A stretch of DNA of 13,192 bases from JAAERC01 sp965602655 (GTDB taxonomy: Bacteria > Zixibacteria > MSB-5A5 > GN15 > PGXB01). The notes beneath the pieces are model-generated. The model was not told the DNA's origin, searched no databases, and was given only the letters and a program-made list of their open reading frames with translations. This document shows, one piece after another, positions 1-5,478 of the stretch (position 1 is its first letter; the number at the start of each line of letters is the position of its first letter). The stretch is from NCBI GenBank assembly GCA_965602655.1, contig CBFCZE010000078.1, positions 1-13,192 on the forward strand, written 5' to 3'. A program made the translations under genes and the position numbers.

Positions 1-462
1 TTCCTGCCGTCATCGGGGAAAATCCTGCAATATATTGAACCGGCGGGGCCGGGGATTCGTGTTGATACCGGTATTGCAAATGGAACGACGGTAGGCGTTG
101 AATATGATCCGATTCTGGCCAAACTAATTGTTCATGCGCCGAACCGTAATCTGGCTATTGCCAAAATGATAAATGCTTTGAAAGATTATAAAATCCTGGG
201 GATTAAGACCTCGCGGAAATTTATGATGGATATTCTGGCTCATCCCGAATTCAAAGCCGGACGAACCTACACCGATTTTATTGACAGGAATATGGGCGAA
301 CGGACCATTGAAAAGGAATTGGTTGAACTGGCGGCGGCAGTATCATCGGCGGCACTGATGTCAAAACCGAGCGTGTCAACCGGTGCCGGTGTCAAACAGA
401 TGCGACCTTTGCCCTGGCAGACAATCGGAACCTGGGAAATCGGCATGGGGATTTCAAAATGA
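1..462 (+). CDS. Acyl-CoA carboxylase, biotin carboxylase subunit (3' end only)
   Basis: The reading frame is open from base 1, so this is the last 153 codons of a gene that begins outside the window. The visible part matches the C-terminal lobe of biotin carboxylase: GIRVDTGIANGTTVGVEYDP, then DPILAKLIVHAPNR, a YKILGIKTS segment and an HPEFKAGRTYTDFID segment, in the usual order for this fold. The ATP-grasp and biotin carboxylase catalytic core is upstream and unseen. This family carboxylates enzyme-bound biotin with bicarbonate and ATP in the cytoplasm. After the domain comes a non-conserved tail of about 50 residues. The stop overlaps the start of the biotin carrier gene by ATGA, implying translational coupling. 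Whether the enzyme acts on acetyl-, propionyl- or methylcrotonyl-CoA cannot be decided, because the carboxyltransferase is not in the window. The nearby acyl-CoA oxidation operon favours propionyl- or methylcrotonyl-CoA (inference). Confidence 0.9.
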   Translation, partial: FLPSSGKILQYIEPAGPGIRVDTGIANGTTVGVEYDPILAKLIVHAPNRNLAIAKMINALKDYKILGIKTSRKFMMDILAHPEFKAGRTYTDFIDRNMGERTIEKELVELAAAVSSAALMSKPSVSTGAGVKQMRPLPWQTIGTWEIGMGISK

Positions 463-953
463 TAAATGAATTTGTGTATCAGGATGAACTGATTGAAACA
501 TCGGCCGAACCGAAAGACGACAGAATCGATGTTTCGGTTAATGGCAGCATATATTCAATTTTTCGTGACGGCCCGGGCAGGTTTTCCGTTATTATTGATG
601 GTGTCAAAAAATCGGCCTGTTGTGTCATAAAAGATAATAAAGCTTATATAGATATAGATGGTGTTTTGCTGGATCTTACGATTCCCTCGGAGGACAACGG
701 AAGTGCCGCCGGTGGGGGCAGTGGCGCCGGTGAGAAAGATAAAGTCTATGCGCCGATGCCGGGCAAAGTTGTCAAGCTACTTGTCAGTGAAGGGGACGAA
801 GTAACAAAAAAACAACCACTGGTTATTGTTGAAGCGATGAAGATGGAAAATCAAGTTAACTCACCATCGGATGGTAAGGTCAAAAAGATAAATTTTGCCG
901 ATGGCGATCAGGTTGATACCGACACGCCGATTATCGAGCTTGATATAGATTAG
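459..953 (+). CDS. Biotin carboxyl carrier protein of acyl-CoA carboxylase
   Basis: This 164-residue protein carries carboxybiotin between the biotin carboxylase and carboxyltransferase sites. Residues about 95-164 form the biotinyl/lipoyl-attachment domain, with APMPGKVVKLLVSEGDEV followed by the biotinylation motif EAMKMEN; the modified lysine should be K128. Residues 1-78 form a small, poorly conserved N-terminal region with beta-rich character. A Gly/Ser/Ala-rich flexible linker (about 79-92) joins the two. The start codon overlaps the stop of the biotin carboxylase gene (ATGA), so the two subunits are probably made in fixed ratio. In many propionyl- and methylcrotonyl-CoA carboxylases these two parts are fused in one alpha chain. 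Here they are split, as in AccB/AccC, although the N-terminal region resembles the BT-type linker of fused alpha chains more than AccB. No terminator was seen in the 29 nt before the convergent gene at 983. Confidence 0.93.
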   Translation: MINEFVYQDELIETSAEPKDDRIDVSVNGSIYSIFRDGPGRFSVIIDGVKKSACCVIKDNKAYIDIDGVLLDLTIPSEDNGSAAGGGSGAGEKDKVYAPMPGKVVKLLVSEGDEVTKKQPLVIVEAMKMENQVNSPSDGKVKKINFADGDQVDTDTPIIELDID

Positions 954-982
954 ACTGCTTAAATATTATCCTCTTATTGTAT

Positions 983-1519
983 TTAGAAAGCCACTGTGCT
1001 GATTAACAGATTAAAATTGCTGTGATCATAATCTAATGATCCTCTTGATGTTTTTCCGAATAAAAAATATCCCCCGATCTGCCAATGCCGAGAAAACTCA
1101 AAACCGCCACCCAAAAGTATTGCAAAACCGGAAGCGTTGGCTTCGTATTCTTCAATTAGGTACTGATATACTCCCACTCCGACAATTGTATATGCGGATT
1201 TGCCGGCGGTGCCGAAATAATGATACCAGCCAAAACCATCAAATCCTGTAATCACTCTGCGGTTGGAATATTCGGCAACATATCCACTGGCATTCCCTTC
1301 GTAAACAATCATATTGTGATCATCCCAGGCATGTCCAATCAAAAAGTTAAAACCAAAACCTGCCTTAGTATCGCTATCTGATGCAACGGAAGTAGTGATT
1401 ATAGGAGCAAAGCCAAGTCCACCACCCAGAACAAATCCGTTGCGTTCACCATTAAATCCCCAGGCAGATGACACAAAAATGACCAACAAGATTGATAGAG
1501 TTAATAATTTAAATTTCAT
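983..1519 (-). CDS. Exported small outer-membrane beta-barrel-like protein
   Basis: A 178-residue protein of unknown function. It starts with a classic signal peptide (MKFKLLTLSILLVIFVSSAWG, residues 1-21, probable cleavage after AWG). The mature part consists of alternating polar/apolar, glycine- and aromatic-rich strands (FVLGGGLGF, GFGFNFLIGHAW, SAYTIVGVGVYQYL, GFAILLGGGFEF, WQIGGYFLFG) and ends in phenylalanine, as outer-membrane proteins recognised by the BAM complex do. An eight-stranded barrel of the OMP_b-brl type is plausible from the length. It lacks the GISAFIY ending of the three following paralogs, so it is a separate, more distant family. It lies 29 nt from the convergent biotin carrier gene. 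A promoter is predicted at 1561-1589. The ribosome-binding site is weak (a GGA-like stretch). Its role cannot be told from sequence. Confidence 0.75.
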   Translation of the reverse strand: MKFKLLTLSILLVIFVSSAWGFNGERNGFVLGGGLGFAPIITTSVASDSDTKAGFGFNFLIGHAWDDHNMIVYEGNASGYVAEYSNRRVITGFDGFGWYHYFGTAGKSAYTIVGVGVYQYLIEEYEANASGFAILLGGGFEFSRHWQIGGYFLFGKTSRGSLDYDHSNFNLLISTVAF

Positions 1520-1560
1520 ATTACGTCCATATGATAGAAATTTATAAATGGCAATTGTGT

Positions 1561-1589
1561 AACATAGAGATAGATAATAACATTGTCAA
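1561..1589 (-). promoter_or_regulatory. Predicted sigma-70-type promoter for the barrel gene at 983-1519
   Basis: On the minus strand a perfect -35 box TTGACA (1584-1589) is followed after exactly 17 bp by TATGTT (1561-1566), four of six matches to TATAAT. Transcription would begin near 1554, giving a leader of about 35 nt. The -35 box sits inside a short inverted repeat CATTG-A-CAATG (1581-1591), which might bind a regulator or be chance. The rest of 1520-1751 is AT-rich and holds no credible gene. Confidence 0.45.
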
Positions 1590-1751
1590 TGAGATAATGC
1601 AGAATAACAGATATATTTTTAGATAGTTGGAGCAAATAATGGAGATGGTGCCTTTCTAATGGGATTAATAAGAGAAGCCAAAAATCGATAAATAGATTGC
1701 CCAAAGTAAGATACAGATTCCTCTATGTATTGTCGTGAAAAAAATACCTAC

Positions 1752-1793
1752 AAATAAAAAAAGCCGGGTCAATTGACCCGGCTTTTTTTATTT
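1752..1793 (-). terminator. Rho-independent terminator of the gene at 1808-2395 (perfect palindrome)
   Basis: The core GCCGGGTCAATTGACCCGGC (1763-1782) is a perfect palindrome. The symmetry continues outward through seven A's on one side and seven T's on the other to 1752-1793, 42 bp without a mismatch. Read on the minus strand it is a GC-rich hairpin followed by a U-run, 15 nt after the stop of the barrel gene. It should work in both directions. The two other terminators in this array share its GCCGG core. Confidence 0.88.
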
Positions 1794-1807
1794 AAATGCA
1801 AGAAATC

Positions 1808-2395
1808 CTAGTAAATGAAGGCAGAAATACCAGCTCCAAACCATATCCCTGAACCTTTTTTGGAGGAGTCTGCATTCTTTGCCTTAAATGAATCCAGCGA
1901 ATATTGAGCCCCGATGTCCAATGCCATGCTTTTTGTTATCATGAGAATAAGGCCGCCCTTTAATCCCAGACGAATCATTTTGCCTTCAAGATTATCGATT
2001 TCGCCGGAAAGGTAGCTGAAAGATATTTTTCCATAAGGGTAATATTTCGCCTTAATCTTGGCTGAATCCAGAGCGTTGCCAAAATAAAATCCCAGATTTG
2101 GACTCACTCCCCAGCCATTGATATCATAATCACCGTATTTAGTGTTCGAGGATAAATTAAGCAATATAAAATCAATTCCTGCGGACGCTCTGGCCGACGT
2201 AAAAAATTCGATACCAGACATAAAGGCGAAGGCGGTAATGCCATCACCGCCGCTGCCATAGATATCACCGCTTAAATTCATGAAAAGCAGTGAGCCTCCG
2301 AATCTTACACTGCCTTTGTCAATTGGCGAGTTGGCTCCGCTCGTGGCAAGGCAAAACACAAAAATAATGAAAAATAGTAATAAAAAGTGTTTCAT
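1808..2395 (-). CDS. Outer-membrane beta-barrel-like protein, tandem paralog A
   Basis: A 195-residue exported protein of unknown function. The start is placed at the ATG at 2395, because GGGAG at 2404-2408 lies 8 nt upstream. The ATG at 2401 is too close to it, and a TTG at 2413 would put the ribosome-binding site inside the coding region. The signal peptide is MKHFLLLFFIIFVFCLATSG(A), followed by the family's mature start NSPIDKGSVRFGG. The body has amphipathic glycine/aromatic strands, and the protein ends in WFGAGISAFIY, a terminal-tyrosine barrel signature shared with the genes at 2556-3113 and 3270-3854. A cysteine occurs in the signal peptide (VFCLA), but there is no proper lipobox. 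It has its own promoter (2449-2477) and terminator (1752-1793), so it is probably monocistronic. A porin-like or adhesive/structural role is possible but unsupported. Confidence 0.8.
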   Translation of the reverse strand: MKHFLLLFFIIFVFCLATSGANSPIDKGSVRFGGSLLFMNLSGDIYGSGGDGITAFAFMSGIEFFTSARASAGIDFILLNLSSNTKYGDYDINGWGVSPNLGFYFGNALDSAKIKAKYYPYGKISFSYLSGEIDNLEGKMIRLGLKGGLILMITKSMALDIGAQYSLDSFKAKNADSSKKGSGIWFGAGISAFIY

Positions 2396-2448
2396 AGTCA
2401 TTTCTCCCAACAAGATATGATTAATATTTACTTTTTGATACGATTATC

Positions 2449-2477
2449 AATATAAATACAAACACCTATTATGTCAA
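2449..2477 (-). promoter_or_regulatory. Predicted promoter of barrel paralog A
   Basis: On the minus strand TTGACA (2472-2477) is followed after 17 bp by TATATT (2449-2454). This is the best promoter match in the window. Transcription would start near 2442, giving a leader of about 47 nt before the ATG at 2395. The -35 box lies in the duplicated cassette at 2470-2520. Confidence 0.6.
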
Positions 2478-2520
2478 TCGGATATTATTAAAAATTGGGT
2501 GGCAATAAAAAAAGCCGGAT
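2470..2520. repeat. Intergenic cassette, copy 1 (direct repeat with 3178-3229)
   Basis: This 51-nt stretch recurs almost unchanged at 3178-3229, differing by one T/C change and a small difference in the A-run. It begins TATGTCAATCGGATATTATT and ends in the left arm of a terminator (GCCGGAT). It holds the -35 box of the gene on its left and the U-run plus half the hairpin of the terminator for the gene on its right. It lies between two paralogs, as expected if genes and spacers were duplicated together. Confidence 0.85.
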
Positions 2521-2534
2521 TAAGATAATCCGAC
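2507..2534 (-). terminator. Rho-independent terminator of the gene at 2556-3113
   Basis: The stem pairs GCCGGATTA (2514-2522) with TAATCCGAC (2526-2534) over a 3-nt loop, with seven A's at 2507-2513 that form the U-run in minus-strand RNA. The single non-Watson-Crick position (2515/2533) is C-A in plus-strand RNA but a G-U wobble in minus-strand RNA, so the hairpin is selected for minus-strand transcription. Confidence 0.82.
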
Positions 2535-2555
2535 TTTTATTTTGGTGACTTAATT

Positions 2556-3113
2556 CTAGTAAATAAATGCAGAAATTCCAAGACCAATCGGAATATTTTG
2601 CGCCTGAAATACAGCGTTCGTTCGATCCAATGTGAAAATTGCACCGGCATCAAGGGCGACCGCTTTTGCAAGCATGAAATTAAAACCGCTTCCCAGAGAT
2701 AAATTTGTATTTTCAGAATGTTCCCCTCTACTATTTTTCATATTCAAATAATTGATAGATACCTTAAAATAATGATATACGGAACCTCCAACTTTTGGTC
2801 GCGAAGGCGTAATGTTATGATAGATGCCAATCATAGGCCCAAAACCCGATATGGCGTAACCGAAGCTGTAGGACGTTCTGCCAAATTGTTGCTCATAGAT
2901 GAAACTGCTGCCTAGTAAAAGGCCGCTTCCTATAAAAATTCCAAATTCTGGATAAATCGAAATAATGCTAAGGCGCTTATATTCCCCTATACCAGCCTGA
3001 TATGTTATCATCCCGCCGAGAGTAATACTTCCCGCGTTAATTGGTGAATCTGCCGCTATAATAGCCGCAGTCACCACAAATACGATTAATGTGGTTAATA
3101 AAATTACCTTCAT
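2556..3113 (-). CDS. Outer-membrane beta-barrel-like protein, tandem paralog B
   Basis: A 185-residue exported protein of the same family as its two neighbours. The signal peptide is MKVILLTTLIVFVVTAAIIA (cleavage near IIA-AD), and the mature start DSPINAGSITLGG matches the [DN][SG]P[IV][DN]xGS family motif. Glycine/aromatic strands follow (GIFIGSGLLLGSSFIYEQ, FGYAISGFGPMIGIY), and the C-terminus is IGLGISAFIY. The start ATG has AAGGA seven bases upstream (3121-3125). It is slightly shorter than the others (195 and 194 residues) and the most diverged: it lacks the usual WFGAG before the end. A predicted promoter at 3157-3185 and a terminator at 2507-2534 make it a likely separate transcription unit. 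Function unknown. Confidence 0.8.
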   Translation of the reverse strand: MKVILLTTLIVFVVTAAIIAADSPINAGSITLGGMITYQAGIGEYKRLSIISIYPEFGIFIGSGLLLGSSFIYEQQFGRTSYSFGYAISGFGPMIGIYHNITPSRPKVGGSVYHYFKVSINYLNMKNSRGEHSENTNLSLGSGFNFMLAKAVALDAGAIFTLDRTNAVFQAQNIPIGLGISAFIY

Positions 3114-3156
3114 AGTACCATCCTTATATAAATATTTAGTAAGTTTTATTAATTGG

Positions 3157-3185
3157 AAAGTAAAAATTACAAATGTCTATGTCAA
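3157..3185 (-). promoter_or_regulatory. Predicted promoter of barrel paralog B
   Basis: A perfect TTGACA (3180-3185, minus strand) is followed after 17 bp by a weak TACTTT (3157-3162). The -35 box belongs to the duplicated cassette and has the same flank (CCGATTGACATA) as that of paralog A. The -10 lies outside the repeat and has diverged, so the strengths of the two promoters may differ. Confidence 0.4.
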
Positions 3186-3229
3186 TCGGATATTATTAAA
3201 AATTGGGCGGCAATAAGAAAAAGCCGGAT
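3178..3229. repeat. Intergenic cassette, copy 2 (direct repeat with 2470-2520)
   Basis: The 52-nt partner of the cassette at 2470-2520. It lies in the same relative place between paralogs B and C and carries the -35 box of B and the proximal half of the terminator of C. Confidence 0.85.
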
Positions 3230-3254
3230 CAAGTTGACCCGGCTTTTTCTTATT
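3212..3254 (-). terminator. Rho-independent terminator of the gene at 3270-3854
   Basis: GCCGGATCAA (3223-3232) pairs with TTGACCCGGC (3234-3243) around a single loop base. The arms extend as AATAAGAAAAA / TTTTTCTTATT to 3212-3254. The one mismatch (3228/3238) is A-C in plus-strand RNA but a U-G wobble in minus-strand RNA. The hairpin lies 15 nt downstream of the stop of paralog C. Confidence 0.87.
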
Positions 3255-3269
3255 CAAGTCAAAAAAAGC

Positions 3270-3854
3270 TTAGTAAATAAAGGCAGAGATACCAGCGCCA
3301 AACCACATTATAGTTCCGGAAGTCGATTCACCATCGCCAACCTTCCACGAATCGGATTGGAACTGAATTCCAAAATCAAGGGCAACCGCGTCAGATAGCA
3401 TATAGTTGATTCCGCCCTTTCCGCCAAATGAAGTGGTCTTATCTTTATCATCTACACCTTCGGTTTCTTCAGAGCACATGTTGAAAAAGCCCTTAATATA
3501 GGGATAAAGCGCACCCTTAACTTCCGCCCGGTTAGGATCCATATTAAAATAATATCCAACCATTGGACCAAAATCAAGAGTTGTAACACCAACATCATCG
3601 CCCCATGACCATTTGGAATACTCAAAATTCATTCCAATCATTATACTTGGGGCAATAAAATATCCAAATTCAGGTGCAAGTGCGATCATTGTTTGGCTGT
3701 CATCATTCATATTTTTGTAAAGATCACCTGATGCTGATTGGAAATATACCGTTCCGCCCAGTATCATGCTGCCCTTGTCAACCGGGCCGTCTGCGGCAAT
3801 TGCGCCTGTCGCAAATACCAGGATTAAGAGAGTCGTTAACAAACCTTTCTTCAT
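3270..3854 (-). CDS. Outer-membrane beta-barrel-like protein, tandem paralog C
   Basis: A 194-residue exported protein of unknown function, the first and probably best expressed of the array. The start at 3854 is set by a strong AAGGAGG (3859-3865) just upstream; a TTG at 3869 would overlap that site. The signal peptide is MKKGLLTTLLILVFATGAIA, and the mature start is ADGPVDKGSMILGGTVYFQS. Strands include LDFGPMVGYYFNM, GGKGGINYML and AVALDFGIQFQ, and the end is WFGAGISAFIY. Acidic loops (EETEGVDDKDK, DDVG) suggest surface-exposed turns. A single unpaired cysteine (FNMCSEE) is in a predicted loop. The promoter is predicted at 3927-3955 and the terminator at 3212-3254. Shared N- and C-termini with paralogs A and B show tandem duplication, but the middle portions are strongly diverged. 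Confidence 0.83.
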   Translation of the reverse strand: MKKGLLTTLLILVFATGAIAADGPVDKGSMILGGTVYFQSASGDLYKNMNDDSQTMIALAPEFGYFIAPSIMIGMNFEYSKWSWGDDVGVTTLDFGPMVGYYFNMDPNRAEVKGALYPYIKGFFNMCSEETEGVDDKDKTTSFGGKGGINYMLSDAVALDFGIQFQSDSWKVGDGESTSGTIMWFGAGISAFIY

Positions 3855-3926
3855 TTTTCCTCCTTTCAAAGGTTTTCATCCATGAAATCCGCTTTAGGAT
3901 TCCTTTTATCCTTGCTAACGGCGACA

Positions 3927-3955
3927 AATAAAAAATAATGTTGAATTGTTGTCAA
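3927..3955 (-). promoter_or_regulatory. Predicted promoter of barrel paralog C
   Basis: On the minus strand TTGACA (3950-3955) is followed after 17 bp by TTTATT (3927-3932). Transcription would begin near 3920 and give a leader of about 65 nt that ends in the strong AAGGAGG of paralog C. Confidence 0.45.
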
Positions 3956-3958
3956 CAA
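3946..3958. promoter_or_regulatory. Short inverted repeat overlapping a -35 box (possible operator)
   Basis: TTGTTG-T-CAACAA is a perfect 6-bp inverted repeat around one base and covers the -35 box of the paralog C promoter. Such placement would suit a repressor or activator site. The element is short and contains TTGACA itself, so chance is quite possible. Confidence 0.3.
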
Positions 3959-3979
3959 AAAAGATTTCATAATTTTAGC

Positions 3980-4017
3980 AAAATCTTTTGAAGCGACTCT
4001 TGATTTAATGGAGATAA
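3980..4017. repeat. Imperfect 38-nt direct repeat, copy 1
   Basis: Matches 4176-4213 at 33 of 38 positions without gaps. The longest identical block is CTCTTGATTTAA, and both copies end in GAGATAA. Like copy 2, it places TTGATT 17 bp before an AT-rich hexamer (TAAATA at 4023-4028), so it may be a duplicated promoter or regulator site. Confidence 0.7.
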
Positions 4018-4175
4018 GATAATAAATAACAGGCTGTTCGGAGTTTTGCATATAATTTCGAGCTCATTTGAGTGTGTCCGGGAATTCCGTAAGCGTTATA
4101 CCAAATCAAGCAAAAGAATTTATCGTAACCAAAGAGCGTAACGACAGCCGTATCGGTTCAGAATCATTTTTTTAT

Positions 4176-4213
4176 AAAATCTTATTAAGCGGCTCTTGAT
4201 TTAAGCGAGATAA
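4176..4213. repeat. Imperfect 38-nt direct repeat, copy 2
   Basis: Partner of 3980-4017. This copy ends about 50 nt before the thiolase start and contains the -35-like TTGATT of the predicted operon promoter. The two copies lie 196 bp apart. Confidence 0.7.
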
Positions 4214-4224
4214 TTGCTTAAATT
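4196..4224 (+). promoter_or_regulatory. Possible promoter of the acyl-CoA operon
   Basis: TTGATT (4196-4201) is followed after 17 bp by TAAATT (4219-4224), four of six matches to TATAAT. Transcription would start near 4231, leaving a leader of about 30 nt that contains the GGAGG of the thiolase gene. The match is modest. Its support comes from its position and from the repeat of the same arrangement at 4000-4028. Confidence 0.35.
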
Positions 4225-4262
4225 ACTTGACTTTCTGGAATATAAACAAAATGGAGGACTAT

Positions 4263-5453
4263 ATGACAGAGATGAATCAAGCCTACTTAGTATCAACATG
4301 CCGAAGCGGTATTGGAAATTTCCTAGGCGGATTATCCAAATTAAGCGCAACTCAACTCGGTGCGATGGCCATAAAAGAGGCCGTCAAACGTGCCGGTGTT
4401 GATTCTGCAAAAATCGATGAAGTAATTATGGGACAGGTTGTTCAGGCCGGCTGCGGACAGGCGCCGGGCCGTCAGGCGGCCATTCATGGCGGGATTCCGC
4501 CGCAAGTACCGGCCATGACAATCAACAAAGTCTGCGGTTCCGGTTTGAAAGCCGTGATGCTGGCGGCTCAATCAATCAAGGCCGGCGATCAGGATTGTAT
4601 TGTTGCCGGCGGAATGGAATCTATGTCGGGGACGCCGTATGTTCTTCACGGCGCCAAAGGCGGTCTGAGGTTTGGTGATAAAAAACTGCAGGATGCTATG
4701 ATTCTGGATGGTCTCTGGTGTTCATTCAATAACTGGCATATGGGCAATGCCGCCGAATTAACCAGCAAAAAGGCCAATATCAGCCGTGAGGAACAGGACG
4801 AATTCGCTTTTAACTCGCATAAAAAGGCAGTGGCGGCGATTGAAGCCGGCAAGTTTAAAGATGAAATATTTCCGGTTGAAATTCCTCAGCGGAAAGGTGA
4901 TCCGGCAATATTCGACACAGATGAATGCCCGCGCCCCAAAATTTCTATTGAAATGCTTGCCAAACTGAAACCGGCTTTTGTAAAAGACGGAACAGTTACG
5001 GCCGGCAATGCTCCCGGACTCAATGACGGCTCATCGGCGGCGGTAGTCGTCTCTGAGAAATTTATGAAAGAAAACAATCTTACGCCCCTGGCAAGAATTA
5101 TTGATTATTCGGTTTCCGGTATTGAACCGGATATGATTTTCTTCGCACCGATTCTGGCTGTGCAGAAACTTTGTAAAAAAATGAATGTTGATATAAATCA
5201 TTTTGATCTGATTGAAGCCAACGAGGCCTTTTCTGTTCAATCTCTGGCTGATGGAAAAGAACTCGGTTGGGATTGGAACCGTGTTAATATCAACGGCGGC
5301 GCGGTGGCACTGGGACATCCTATCGGCGCTTCGGGAGCCCGTGTTTTGACGACATTGATTTATGCCCTCAAAGATCGCGGATTAAAAAAAGGTTTGGCCA
5401 CGCTTTGTCTCGGCGGTGGTAATGCCGTAGCAATGTCAATCGAAATGGTTTAA
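4263..5453 (+). CDS. Acetyl-CoA C-acetyltransferase (thiolase)
   Basis: A 396-residue thiolase of typical length for the acetoacetyl-CoA class (AtoB/ThlA/PhaA-like). Such enzymes condense two acetyl-CoA or cleave acetoacetyl-CoA in the cytoplasm. The nucleophilic cysteine is C91 in NKVCGSGLKA. The NEAF motif is at 320-323, H352 lies in GGAVALGHPIGASGAR, and the second catalytic cysteine is C382 in LCLGGGNAVA, so all expected active-site residues are present. The start ATG at 4263 was chosen because GGAGG (4253-4257) lies five bases upstream. An in-frame TTG at 4227 would add 12 residues with no homology character and lies at or before the predicted transcription start. It is first in an operon: the dehydrogenase follows after 25 nt. 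A longer-chain 3-ketoacyl-CoA thiolase cannot be excluded, though the 3-hydroxybutyryl-CoA dehydrogenase next door supports C4 chemistry. Confidence 0.93.
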   Translation: MTEMNQAYLVSTCRSGIGNFLGGLSKLSATQLGAMAIKEAVKRAGVDSAKIDEVIMGQVVQAGCGQAPGRQAAIHGGIPPQVPAMTINKVCGSGLKAVMLAAQSIKAGDQDCIVAGGMESMSGTPYVLHGAKGGLRFGDKKLQDAMILDGLWCSFNNWHMGNAAELTSKKANISREEQDEFAFNSHKKAVAAIEAGKFKDEIFPVEIPQRKGDPAIFDTDECPRPKISIEMLAKLKPAFVKDGTVTAGNAPGLNDGSSAAVVVSEKFMKENNLTPLARIIDYSVSGIEPDMIFFAPILAVQKLCKKMNVDINHFDLIEANEAFSVQSLADGKELGWDWNRVNINGGAVALGHPIGASGARVLTTLIYALKDRGLKKGLATLCLGGGNAVAMSIEMV

Positions 5454-5478
5454 TATTATTGGTCTATGGAGGAAGGCG

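Larger units (their letters stand above)
3855..4262. other. Divergent control region between the barrel array and the acyl-CoA operon
   Basis: This 408-nt AT-rich stretch separates two divergent genes. No credible coding sequence is visible; short frames such as 3866-4051 on the minus strand lack homology-like character and cover the promoter. It holds a minus-strand promoter (3927-3955), a 13-bp inverted repeat (3946-3958), two copies of a 38-nt direct repeat (3980-4017, 4176-4213) and a probable plus-strand promoter (4196-4224). The 4030-4170 interval shows nothing I can name. Confidence 0.6.

Noticed and set aside
954..982. Terminator between the convergent carrier and barrel genes
   Set aside because: No inverted repeat with a T-run is visible in this 29-nt gap.
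1036..1251. Plus-strand frame opposite the barrel gene at 983-1519, and similar frames opposite the other barrel genes (2718-2915, 3153-3398, 3674-3931)
   Set aside because: They are antisense to genes with signal peptides and conserved ends, and carry no recognisable motifs.
1516..1704. 62-codon minus-strand frame upstream of the first barrel gene
   Set aside because: It is AT-rich, hydrophobic by composition, overlaps the predicted promoter and the start of the barrel gene, and has no ribosome-binding site.
2338..2395. Possible lipoprotein signal (cysteine in VFCLA) in barrel paralog A
   Set aside because: The residues before the Cys do not form a lipobox, and the paralogs use ordinary signal peptidase I-type sites.
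3866..4051. 61-codon minus-strand frame in the divergent control region
   Set aside because: It covers the promoter, inverted repeat and ribosome-binding site of barrel paralog C, and its translation shows no domain-like pattern.
4227..4262. Upstream TTG start that would lengthen the thiolase by 12 residues
   Set aside because: The added residues (MTFWNINKMEDY) resemble nothing in thiolases, the GGAGG site is 5 nt before the ATG at 4263, and the predicted transcription start is near 4231.
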